A DNA stretch of 64,000 nt from Apis mellifera (Eukaryota; Arthropoda; Insecta; Hymenoptera; Apidae). Shown in pieces: positions 13,181 to 23,773 of this stretch. The notes under the pieces are model-generated. The model was not told the DNA's origin and did no database searches. It saw nothing but the letters and a program-made list of their open reading frames with translations. Every line of letters begins with the position of its first letter. The first letter of the stretch is position 1. The translations under genes were made by a program, and so were the position numbers. Location of the stretch: NCBI RefSeq assembly GCF_003254395.2, contig NC_037647.1, forward strand, positions 2,396,350 to 2,460,349, written 5' to 3'.

Positions 13181-13740
13181 TCCGGCTATCTACGTGTACA
13201 TCCACGATCGAGGGAGCAATAAGACGGGCTGCAATCGGGGGGATCGGTGGATGGGTTTGATAAAAGGATGGCGAGCAGGGCGCGGTTTACAAAGGGCGAA
13301 AGGAGGAAGGCACAGGTGTGGAGGGAGGACAGGAGGTATCTAGCGGCGCAATTACCTGCCGCCGGAATTACCCACGCGCCTGTGCATCACAATTAATTCG
13401 TAATTAAATCCTTTGGCTAGGAGGCGTGGTCCTTTTCACCGACGTATAGAGAGCAAGCGGCGGTGGACGGTCGGTGGGCGCCCACGTCCGACCGCTTCGG
13501 ACCCGAACGAACGAACGACGTGGAGCGTATCGTGGAGTCGGGGTGACAGCCGGAAATAAAGGGCCGGCCGTGCATTAGCGTCGACGGTCAAAGGGTCGCT
13601 CGAATATCGACCGAGACGGTCGACAGCGTTAAATTGCCATTTGTCGGTCGGGGAATGCTTCTGATTAGCGCGGCCAGGCTATCACCCAATATGTCCGCTC
13701 GCCTGTCGCCGATGTGTCGTTGAAAATTCGTTGGATCTTT
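13181..13740. other. CpG-rich island with homeodomain-like AT core
   Basis: A CpG-dense block surrounds an AT motif at about 13391-13410 (AATTAATTCGTAATTAAAT). Isolated GC-rich blocks with TAATTA-type sites, lying in long non-coding DNA, are common in enhancers of developmental genes. That function is inference; the base composition and motif are what I see. No ORF of interest. Confidence 0.3.
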
Positions 13741-14066
13741 TCTCCTTTACAGGAGAAAAAGTAGCAGTCGAAGGAAATTTGTGTGTGTGTCTGGCTCTGG
13801 ATGATTCGTTAATGGCAAGTGAGACGAAGAATTTTGTCTTGTGTGTAATACTCGAATGGACGAGGTATGAAAAGAGAGAATACGAATGGAATCAGTATTA
13901 ATTGGATTTTTTCTTTTTGCGTAGGATCTTATTTTCTGTTTGTTCGATCTATTAATAATGGCGGAAGGAAGGAATCTGTACAGGTTACTTATCGAATGTC
14001 CACTTAGGCCTGTACCGTATTTTATGGCACTTTCTAACTTATCTCGTTGGGACTAAAACATGTCGA

Positions 14067-14906
14067 AGAAAGGAAAAAAAAAACAACAGTACAGAATGAG
14101 TGGTTAAAGTATAGAAGATACAAGAAATCTCTGTTATATTATTCCGTTTTTATTTATTAATTTTTTGAAATAGACTAAAGTAAAAGAAAGGAAAAAAAAA
14201 CAACAGTACAGAATGGGTGGTTAAAGTATAGAAGATACAAGAAATCTCTGTTATATTATTCCATTTTGATTTGTTAATTTTTTGAAATAGATTAAAATAG
14301 AAGAAAGGAAAAAAAAACAGAATGGGTGGTTAAAGTATAGAAGATACAAGAAATCTCTGTTATATTATTCTATTTTGATTTGTTAATTTTTTGAAATAGA
14401 AGAAAGGAAAAAAAAACAATAGTACAGAATGGGTGGTTAAAGTATAGGAGATACAAGAAATCTCTGTTATATTATACTGTTTTGATTTATTAATTTTTTT
14501 AAATAGACTAAAGTAGAAGAAAGGAAAAAAAAACAACAGTACAGAATGGAAAATCTCTGTTATATTATTCCATTTTGATTTGTTAATTTTTTGAAATAGA
14601 AGAAAGAAAAAAAAAAACAGTACAAAATGGGTGGTTAAAGTATAGAAGATACAAGAAATCTCTGTTATATTATTCCATTTTGATTTGTTAATTTTTTGAA
14701 ATAGAAGAAAGGGAAAAAAAACAACAGTACAGAATGGGTGGTTGAAGTATAGAAGATACAAGAAATCTCTGTTATATTATTCCATTTTGATTTGTTAATT
14801 TTTTGAAATAGAAGAAAGGAAAAAAAAAACAACAGTACAGAATGGAAAATCTCTGTTATATTATTCCGTTTTGATTTGTTAATCTTTTGAAATAGACTAA
14901 AGTAAA
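14067..14906. repeat. tandem repeat, 83-118 bp unit, 8 copies
   Basis: Eight copies begin with AGAAAGGAAAAAAAA at about 14067, 14185, 14302, 14401, 14518, 14601, 14706 and 14813. The core contains ACAGTACAGAATGGGTGGTT, AGAAATCTCTGTTATATTAT and GATTTGTTAATTTTTTGAAA. Spacing changes because some copies lack the GGGTGGTTAAAGTATAGAAG block (at 14548 and 14845) and some lack the GACTAAAGTA block. A 133-codon open frame on the - strand (14360-14761) is phenylalanine-rich and is made by the array. Confidence 0.92.
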
Positions 14907-17900
14907 ATTCTTCGACAGATTAACATGTATTATCGTCCGCAGGTTCAGCTTCAACTTCATAAAGAAGCAATTCCTCTCGAATGGCTACGCTCGCTTGCTA
15001 CTTGATTACGTATCCAAGATCTAATCGGCAACAACGAACGCATCGAATCGCCTATATCGCACGAATCTATCCCCACATTTCAATGTTATCAAATTCCTAT
15101 CCGTTCTCCGATCGAGAACGAGCATTGAAATGCGACGAGAAGGAGATTCTAGATTCGCCTTAATTCATACTTTATCCACCCACAAACGAAGAGAAAGAGA
15201 GATCCCTCTTCCTTAAGAATCCGTGCGCCACAAAGACGGCTAATATCTCGTCCCTAGATTGGCAATTTCGATCAAAGCCAACTTCGCTTCTCTTGCCGAT
15301 ACACACAGCGATAATGCACAGGGGCGCGGATACACATAATGGAAAGCGGAATAAATTTCACGCTCGACGCCCCGCGCAGCCTCATTTTCCTTATCAGCCG
15401 GGATCAGCCGAAGGCGCATCTCGGCCGAAAATTACTTTCGTCATCCTGATCGCGTTTCCGATCGAGTTGGCCGGACGGAAAACTCGATACGAATTACCGC
15501 CCAGGGCTGTAATATCGGCCATTCGACCCGTCCACAACCCTCCTCTTCTCCCTTCTTCATCCGTGTCCTTTTCCTTCTCCGCTCTTTTATTTCCTCCAGC
15601 TTCCCTTCTTATATCAAGGAGACGAACAGTCGAAACGACGTTTGGGGCACGTTGGCGTGGGCGTATCTGAAAATTCGTGGCGGTTCAGATCGGTTTAATC
15701 GATGCGTCTCCTCCTCGTTCGAGGCAAACGACCAGGAATGTCTCTCCCGGTGTACACACCGTTGAATTACCGTCCCCGTGCACGCGACACGTCCACTCCG
15801 GAATAAAGAGAAAGAGACGCAGAGGGAGCTAATTCCTGGCTCCGGTCGCGACATTTATTTCAATCGGAGCCGGTTTTTTGCTCCGTATGAAAGTATCGTT
15901 TCAACGTTACATAGCTTAATACAGGCGTGTTAACGCGGCCCAACGTTCGATCCGGTTCGTATCCGTACAAGGTATAGTATCGATCCTTCCTATGCTTGTG
16001 TGCAAATGTGTGTGTGTACTTGCGATTACTGCGTAGCTTCCCCTCCCCTCCGATGATCGAGGATGATAATACACATCGAAACGATAGATACGTATGATAA
16101 ATAGCGGGATGAGAAGGGAATAAGAGAGGAACGAAGGAAAGAAAAAAGGATAAATCCTTGTACGCCACATCCGTCTTCTCTACCGGAATCCATAGCAAGG
16201 ATGAACGTTTTATTACTCTTCGGATCAACCCCCTATAAACGCCACTGTGACTGTGGAACATCCAGTCCTCTTCATCCTTCCTTCATCTCCCCTCTCATCC
16301 ATCTGGCGCGCAATCGTTTTCCCTTAAATCCAAGTATCTCGTGACTTCTCCTTCCTCGTCCTCCTCCTCCTGCTTTTTCTCACGGTTAGTTCGAAGTAAG
16401 TCGTTCTCGAGGAAGAATCGGCGGTGATGATCGTGTGGTGGTGGAGAAGGAGGAGGGCCTTTAATCGAATATCGTTTCCAGCCGGTTGAGTCGAAGTTCG
16501 AAGTATCGAGCGAGTTCAATTGTTGAGAAACACGGTCTCCTGAGAGCCGGTGGAGGGATATCAGCCAGATCGGGAATGTTGGAAACCTGATAAGGGTACC
16601 CCACTCGTTTCTTTTTAATTACGATTTATTTGGAGACGAAGAGGAAATTCTTGCGTTTAAACAGGGTGCTCGTTATGTACAGGGCGTGACGCAAGGGTCC
16701 ATTGAGAGAGAGGAGGTTAGAAGCTGTTTGTAACGGCTAATGCAGGGGATCTAAATGTCTTTATACACATCGATCTCGATGGATCGGGGGAATGCTGTTC
16801 CGAAGGCTCGATAAGGCTCTCGACTTGGGTCGAGACGTTGAAACGTTGTTCCCCTTTGATCGCGATTTATTTGGAGATATCGGTGAAAGTTTTTTTTTTT
16901 TTTTTTGTAAACACGCGTTTTAAGTTTTATTGAGGCGCTCAAATCAAGAACAAGATGTATGTGTGTGTGTGTAACTGATGCGGTAAGTGTGCGCAAGTTG
17001 GCAGGTATTTTTATAAAGTTTCTTTTTATCTCGTTCATTTTGTGTTTCGTCGAGTTGTTTGATACAAGATAAGAACGATTTCGAGTTTTTAAAGGTACCG
17101 ATTCGAAGTTGGAACAGACTTTAATCCGACGTACGGGATTTACGGTGACATATGTGGAAACCTGTCAGAGAAATGGACGTATAAACGGGAGGTTTTTTTA
17201 CTTCATTTGTCTGCAGAGATTCGAAATTTATCGTTTCTTCAATAACAATAACCTTCTCATTCCCACGGTATGTTCGATTTACAATCAAATATAGTTTTAG
17301 AATCAAGATAAATTAATTATCGAATTATTTTAAAGATAAGAAGAAGTACAATTTCTCACGATTGAGATGAGACGTTATGGAAATCATTTGAGAAGTTTTC
17401 ATTTAAATTTATAATCAAGCAATTGAACAGTATAATTTTCGAATAAATATATCAAAGTTATTTTTTTATTTTCTCTAATCTTTATCACAATACGAATTCC
17501 AACTTGTCATATTCGGATGTCTAAAACACAATAATATATAATAATCCTTTATTCGAATATCTTATTAATTAATTTATGAAATTGGATTAGAAACAATTTC
17601 GTGTTACTTTGTAACTTTAAATTCCAGATTAACACATGGCTGCAAATTTAGAGATTGTAATACCATCTGCAATTCGATTACACGATGTTTATAAACATCT
17701 AAGCAAGAGAATCAGTCCCAAAGGAATACTCATCTTCTGTTACTGAACTTCCACAACTATGCTCGCGTCTTTGATGTCTCTGGGAATCTCTGGTGTGTCC
17801 TCCACCCTTTACTTTGTCGAAAATGCCCGCCGTGTCGCCGTGCCCCATCTACTTATCTTATGCTTTGTACGTAATAAGAAAGCACTAAAGCTTTCCTTTG

Positions 17901-18824
17901 AAAAAACTTACTTCCGAAGATTACATATTACTCGACCAGCTTACTTACAATTACAGATCGATGCAAATCGATTCGCAATTTATTCCAACCAAAAAGATTC
18001 TCCATAATAATAATAAACCAATTTCGAACAGAATCTCATTCTTCAAAAGATTTATCGTGCTTATCGTTAAAAGGATCAGTAATCAAATAACGTGACATTT
18101 TTTTTAACGATCCTTTACACTGTCCACCATCATCATATTTTATTATCTTATCCCACGAGCAAAAGTCTACTTTCAAAAAATTACATATTATTCAAGTGGT
18201 CGAGTATAATTAAATCGTCGGACAGCGTCAAAGGACGCGATGCATTCAGGGGTGGAAGCTGCACAGGTGGAAGCTGCGTTTCATTTCATTTCCACCGCGT
18301 ATTTTGTATCCGGATGAAATCACACTGCGCGAGTCCTGTGATGGGTCCATTTTAAAATTGACTTGGCCGGCTTATCAACCCGTTACCAATACCCAACACG
18401 GTTCATCGTGTGTACAATGGACAGTCATCGGCGACGACCTCATTTTCCCTTCGGATTTCCACGAAAAAGTATCAATGGCAATATCTCACTCCCTCCCTTT
18501 CCATGTATATATCCTCTTGGAAAGAGGCACGTATGATACACCTCCTAACGGCTGTCTGTCCATAAGCAGAGCCCTTTATACGCGGCCTTTATCCCTTCCA
18601 CGAACTGTGGTTAGATATTACAGAAACTACGTCGAGCATGGATATCAAAGGGATTATCCTTGGGTTTGTTATCATTGTCTTGAAAAAGAAAACAAAAAAA
18701 AAAGAGAGAGAGAATGAAGCTAAGAGTGAAGTTAAGAAGATAGGTTTTTTCTCAAGAGGAAAGGAGATCTTTTTCTGTTATTACATCCGGTTGAAATTAA
18801 TAGAGAAGTGTTTGGTAGAACTTT
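14907..18824. other. gene-free spacer
   Basis: I see no supported gene. A T17 homopolymer lies at 16890-16906, a short (TG)n at about 16958-16972, and CT/GA-rich stretches occur at 16340-16470. Open frames at 15293-15670 and 18304-18717 (125 and 137 codons, +) have no recognisable domains and no clear splice boundaries. Confidence 0.55.
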
Positions 18825-19134
18825 TTATTCGAAAGTTTTTTTGCCGTGATATTTAAATTTATTTTTCAAGCGTTCAAGTGGATATTCCTCTGGATTCTTG
18901 AAGGATCGTTTCGAAATGAAAGTGAAACGTTGGTGGCTCATCAATGCTTCGTTATATTCGAACTTGTTAACTATTCGGATTGATCGGAAATTTCTCGCAG
19001 CTTGGCTAACCAATTTCACCAGAATGTACAATCCAGTGAGTGCCACTGCAAAACTGTACGTCTCAATGATTGCCAATTTGCATTGTCTTATAGAACGAAA
19101 ATCGAAAATAAAATTTCCAATAATTTGAACGTAT
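18825..19134 (-). other. possible exon-like ORF, doubtful
   Basis: On the - strand an open frame of 105 codons covers 18825-19142. Just upstream is a respectable 3' splice acceptor: a T/C-rich tract ending TTCTCATTGCTCAG, cutting at 19135/19134. The translation contains one hydrophobic stretch (about residues 24-45) that could span a membrane and is less repetitive than other frames here. Against it: the first third of the frame (19015-19134) is a copy of the tandem repeat unit, the other copies do not keep the frame, and I recognise no family. I give it as a candidate only. Confidence 0.15.
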
Positions 19135-19795
19135 CTGAGCAATGAGAAGATTAAATTGCGTAAAAGAAAAGGATCCTTAAATAATTGTGCTTAAATAACA
19201 AAGAAAAAAAAGTCAAAGGATTCGTGAAAAAATCTTACATATTTCTATCCACTCTCCACTTTGGTTAAATTTCACCAGAATATACAACAGAATCCACTAA
19301 GTGTCACTGCAAAACTGTACGTCTCAATAATTGCCAATTTATAGTCTTATAGAACAAAAATCGAAAATAAAATTCTAGTTCAATTTCCAATAATTTGGAC
19401 GTATCTGAGAAGATTAAATTGCGTGAAAGAGGAAAAAAGGATCCTTAAATAATTGTGCTTAAATAACAAAGAAAAAAAAGGATTCGTGAGAAAATCTTAC
19501 GTATTTCTATCCAGTCTCCACCTTGGCTAAATTTCACCAGAATGTACAATAGAATCCAATAAGTGTCACTGTACAAAACTGTACATCTTAATGATTGCCA
19601 ATTTGCAGTCTTATATATACGAAAATCGAAAATAAAATTCTAGTTCAATTTCCAATAATTTGAACATACCTGAGAAGATTAAATTGCATAAAAGGAAAGG
19701 ATCCTTAAATTGTGCTTAAATAACAAAGAAAAAAAAGGATTCGTAAGAAAATGTGAGGAAAATCTTACGTATTTCTATCCACCCTCCACTTTACC
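19015..19795. repeat. tandem repeat, about 256-262 bp unit, 3 copies
   Basis: Copies begin with TTCACCAGAAT at 19015, 19271 and 19533. Shared blocks are GCAAAACTGTACGTCTCAAT, TTGCCAATTT, CGAAAATCGAAAATAAAATT and GGATCCTTAAATAATTGTGC. Copies 2 and 3 share an eight-base insertion (TTCTAGTT-like) absent from copy 1, so copies 2 and 3 are more closely related to each other. Confidence 0.9.
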
Positions 19796-20700
19796 CTATA
19801 ATTCCCTAGCGAACCTGTTCCTAGTTTCCTCGGAGCCCACCGATATAATGATAACCAAGCAGAAATTGGGGAAAGCTCTTCTCAAGGCCCTCCTCGTCTC
19901 CCCTCTAAACATCGCTAATTCCCGAGGAAAATGGTCTCTCTCGAGCTTAGAGTTATCACTGCCACCCCCTACAGTCGTCCACGACCCAGGAAAATATCCA
20001 TCCTCGGGAAGGACAGCAGCGAGGATATAATATTACCGGTGGCGCCATTACCGGTCGCGCAGCAAAAGCGGTGGCTCGCTTGCACATAAAACGAAACCCG
20101 CGAGAGGAAACCCACACGCGCGCGCGCGTGTGCCTCCTCCACGGGGCCCGTGTGGTGTGCGCGCTCGTTAAAAAACTCTCTCTCTCCCTCCTTATATACA
20201 TATCGGGAGAACGGTTCACAGAAAAGCTGCTACGCCGCCTTTGTGGACCCGGCAGTCGCGGCTCGCGTGAAACGCTCTGTATGTACAAGCTACCGCCACT
20301 GAACTCGGCTAAGGGAAACGCTCTTCGAAACTTTCTGTATTTTCATGCAAATTCTCTCTCTCCCTCTCTCCGTTCGCCTATGCTTTTTCTCTTTCTTCTT
20401 TTTCTTCTCCTCCCCTCCCTCCCTTTTTATGCGTCGTTATATAAAAGTGTAGGTTCACGCGCGCGGCGCTCCGCCAACGTGTTCCTTGTCCTTTTCACCC
20501 TGCTCCCTTTACCTTCGGATATCGTTTCACCGTTTGTACGCGTACACTTTTCCTTTTCCCCCCTTTTTATCCCTTTCCCGTGTGTATCTTTGTTTACGAT
20601 GCGTCTTGTTAAGAATGGGAACAGAAATAATATTTGGTTTCAATTCTTTGCTCGAATGGGTGGTGGTTCTTCGCTGTTTTCACTTTAGACAAATTTGTTA
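19796..20700. other. CpG-rich island with TATA-like motif, no gene supported
   Basis: A CpG-rich block runs 20030-20300, followed by a CT-rich tract. TATATAAAA lies at 20438-20446 on + but no initiator is found at the proper distance. The long open frame on + (20071-20688, 205 codons) is mostly leucine/serine/phenylalanine from CT-rich DNA and has no domain I recognise. Confidence 0.45.
20113..20132. repeat. 20-bp perfect palindrome of alternating purine/pyrimidine
   Basis: CACACGCGCGCGCGCGTGTG is a perfect palindrome with a (CG)6 core flanked by CA and TG steps. Such sequence is the classic type that can adopt left-handed Z-DNA or extrude as a cruciform. Confidence 0.9.
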
Positions 20701-23675
20701 ATTGTTAATTTTTAGATGATGAGGGAAATTTGTTTAATTCTTCCTGGCCTCTTGGTTCGATTAAAAAATCATAATTGAAGAGGTGATTACGAGAGAGTTT
20801 CTAAAAACGAGTTACACGATCCTATCAAGCTACAACGAAATTGGTGTTACGTGGTTAGAAGTTTCGGATGCGAGCCGCGTCAAGTAGGAATTTCATTCCA
20901 ACAATTTCGCCAACAATGTACCCAGCTTCATCAACGTATCCTTTGATCCTCTAATGAAACAACTAGCTACCAGAGATATAGTATCCCCTTATCGAGCGTG
21001 ATTCGCATCTGAAAATCCCAAAATGCAACAAACGTAATTACGTAGACAAACATTAAATAATAATCTTGGATCATCATCGATTAATATTAATAATCTCGAG
21101 ACCTCTCTCCGAACATAAATTTAAAAGGAACAACCGTTTCCTCTCAACTTACATTCACGTTCTTGCCCTCTTTCCTCTCTCTCTCCGTGAGTTTGTTTTT
21201 TCGGTTCGCATGGCCGAATAATTAGTAGTCATGGCGCGTGGGACGGGCCCTTTTTTCGTATGCCGAGCGACCACGTTCGGGACCACGAGAGGATGAGTTT
21301 CCTACGATTTTCCCCGGTTTTTCGATGGACGTCGTTTAACCGAATCGTGTCCACGAGGAGATACGAGGATCGTCACGAGTTGCGCGATCTCGTACGCTGT
21401 CGTGTCGATGCCGCTTGAATGCGAATCACCGTTTAGTATACATCGGCGAGGACTGGCGAGGACTGGCCAGCTTCCATGATCTTGATTCGAGGAGGCGGGT
21501 ATATCTTGATCGAGTGGAACGCTTGGAACAGGAATTCAGAGGATTTCGGTAGATTTTACTTTACCAGACAAGATACTTTCGTGCATCGTTCTTTGATCGA
21601 ACTGAAATAATGAGAAGGTCTGTCGAAGAAATGTTATCGAATTGAAGAAATACAAAAATTTGGTTGGTTTAATTTTTCGAAGTGATTTTATACTGCAATT
21701 TTTAATCAAGCGATCTTGTTTGTAATTACAAAGATATTTTAAATTTTGATGACAAGAAAAGTATTAAAAACTTGTACAATTTTTTATTCTTCGAGTATCA
21801 AAAAATACGAGATGAATGGAATGAAAATAGAATCGAATTTGATAAGTATTTACCTTTCTTTGTGAGAGGAGGGAAAAGAAGGGGAGAGAGATTCAGAGAT
21901 TTCTACGCGTAAACACTTGGAAGAGGCACTGGCACGTCGAAATCGTTTGTAACATTCTAACACGTTTGCCCGTTGGAAAGAGGATTACTATTTTTCCCGA
22001 GCTCGTCAAGATTTCGAGCCCTCGCTTTGCTTGTCACTTTGCTTCCCGGGAGAATCGTAGACGAGTTTAAGAGTTCTTCCTTCTTCAGGATCAGGAACGG
22101 TCGATTATCACTTTCGAGTATAATGTCTCGAGAATGAAAGAAAAAGAAAGAAAGGGAGGAATAGGAAGAGAAAAGAAGAAAGGAGGAAGAATTAATCGGG
22201 CGAAATGTTTGAATAGAGGAGAGTTAAATCCCTTCTGGGACGAATAAGTCCTTGTCAAAACACGATTGGAATCGTGAAAGGCTGTCACCGCAGGATTTTC
22301 AAAACGCCGATGCTTTTCTCGTCTATTTCCGCTGCCTTCTTATACTTGTAGATCGAAACACGACAGGTCGTCGTCGTCGTCGAACGGGGCGTCCGATATT
22401 TCGTGCCATTCATTTTTACACCGAACAGAGAAATATTTAGAAGAGGAAAAGAGTAACTCGATTTATCGAGATCGACATCATCTCTTTGAGTGATAATTGA
22501 AAGTGATTTTTGCGTAATCGTGCTCGAATTAAAGGAAGAAAAAATATCAACTAAATGCACGATATTTCAATACCTCTGAGAAGGGATATTAAACGTTTTA
22601 GCTTGGAAGAAAAGAATACCTCATTCGACAATTTGATCATCCTTTAATATTAGGATCCCCCTTCCTCAACATTCTCTTATCATCGTAATAAATCTGACGT
22701 TCAGGAATGCTCGCTTCCAAGAATTCCTCGAGTGGACCTCGGGGAAGAAGAGAAAAAGAAAGAAAAAAAAAAATAAATCAAACATCACGGGACCCTCCAG
22801 CTGATATTTAATATAATCGGCCAGCACGATGTACACACACGATAAACCTTATACCTTGGCGATCCTTGAATGATTTCAATCGGCGAGCGTGCAGGTACAA
22901 ACGGATACCGTGTCGAAGCCAAAACAAGCATCTATCACGATTACGATTCTCGGCATACCTTGTCACGCCCAACCGCAAAAACACCCTGATACACCTACCC
23001 GTTCCAGCAAATTGTTACGCGATAGAATCGTCCTTGGAATAATAATAATAGTAATAATAATAAAAAGAATCGAGCAAAACAATAATTCCTTTCTCTCTCA
23101 TCAGAGAGTATCGAGGAACTTATTGAATCGATGGAATTAATGCATATCCCTTCGAAAGGAAGGAAAGAAGGAAGAAAGGAAAAAGAAGAGAGGGAAACGA
23201 GACACGATGTGTGCGTTGCAAAGACGAATATCGCGGCCATTTTATCCGGTATACCGGATCCCAGCATCAGGATCCGTAGGATTGTTCCGTGGCCCGATCG
23301 TGTCCTGTCCGATGTCGGTACCCCGTCGTGCCTTGGTGGCTGCCACGCAAGCGATAGGTATCTCGTAACCGAGGATAAATTGGCATTATTTATATGCCCG
23401 TCACGCGCTTCATTGTCTCGTGGCTGGTCGGAGTAGCTCGTTCCCGATGCCGCAATAAAATAATAAAACCGTCCGTCTTTCTGGTCCCAACAGTGTCTTC
23501 TTTTATCCTCTCTTCGCTCGTTTCTCCCTTGATTTTTCCCTCTCTCTCTCTCTCTGTATCGAATATATATCGAGTAGATTCACGACTAGGTTCGTCCGAA
23601 ACTAGTCTATTTTAATTTCATTCTGCCCGTATGTACGAGCTAATCCAATTGAATCGTCGGTCTTTTTCCTAGACT
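20701..23675. other. gene-free spacer
   Basis: Mixed AT-rich and CpG-containing spacer with short chance ORFs only. It holds an AGGA/GAAA-rich tract (22138-22190), an (AAT)n-like tract (23038-23065), a GGAAA-rich tract (23155-23195) and a (TC)n tract (23531-23546). No gene, RNA or transposon is recognised. Confidence 0.55.
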
Positions 23676-23773
23676 TTGGGTCGAAACCCAACCCCTGTTC
23701 GTGCTACGAACGAGAAAGGAATTTCATTTTCAAATTGATACAAAGGTAACGAGGCAAGTTTAACCTCGTTACC
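23676..23773. other. cluster of three perfect stem-loops
   Basis: Three successive hairpins fall in 98 bases: TTGGG (23676-23680) with CCCAA (23687-23691), loop TCGAAA; GTTCGT (23697-23702) with ACGAAC (23706-23711), loop GCT; and GGTAACGAGG (23745-23754) with CCTCGTTACC (23764-23773), loop of nine. All stems are perfect. No tRNA box or known RNA family is recognised, so this is structure of unknown meaning. Confidence 0.6.

Noticed and set aside
14360..14761. 133-codon phenylalanine-rich - strand frame
   Set aside because: Produced entirely by the tandem repeat array.
20438..20446. TATATAAAA as a promoter
   Set aside because: No initiator-like sequence or downstream donor at a suitable distance.
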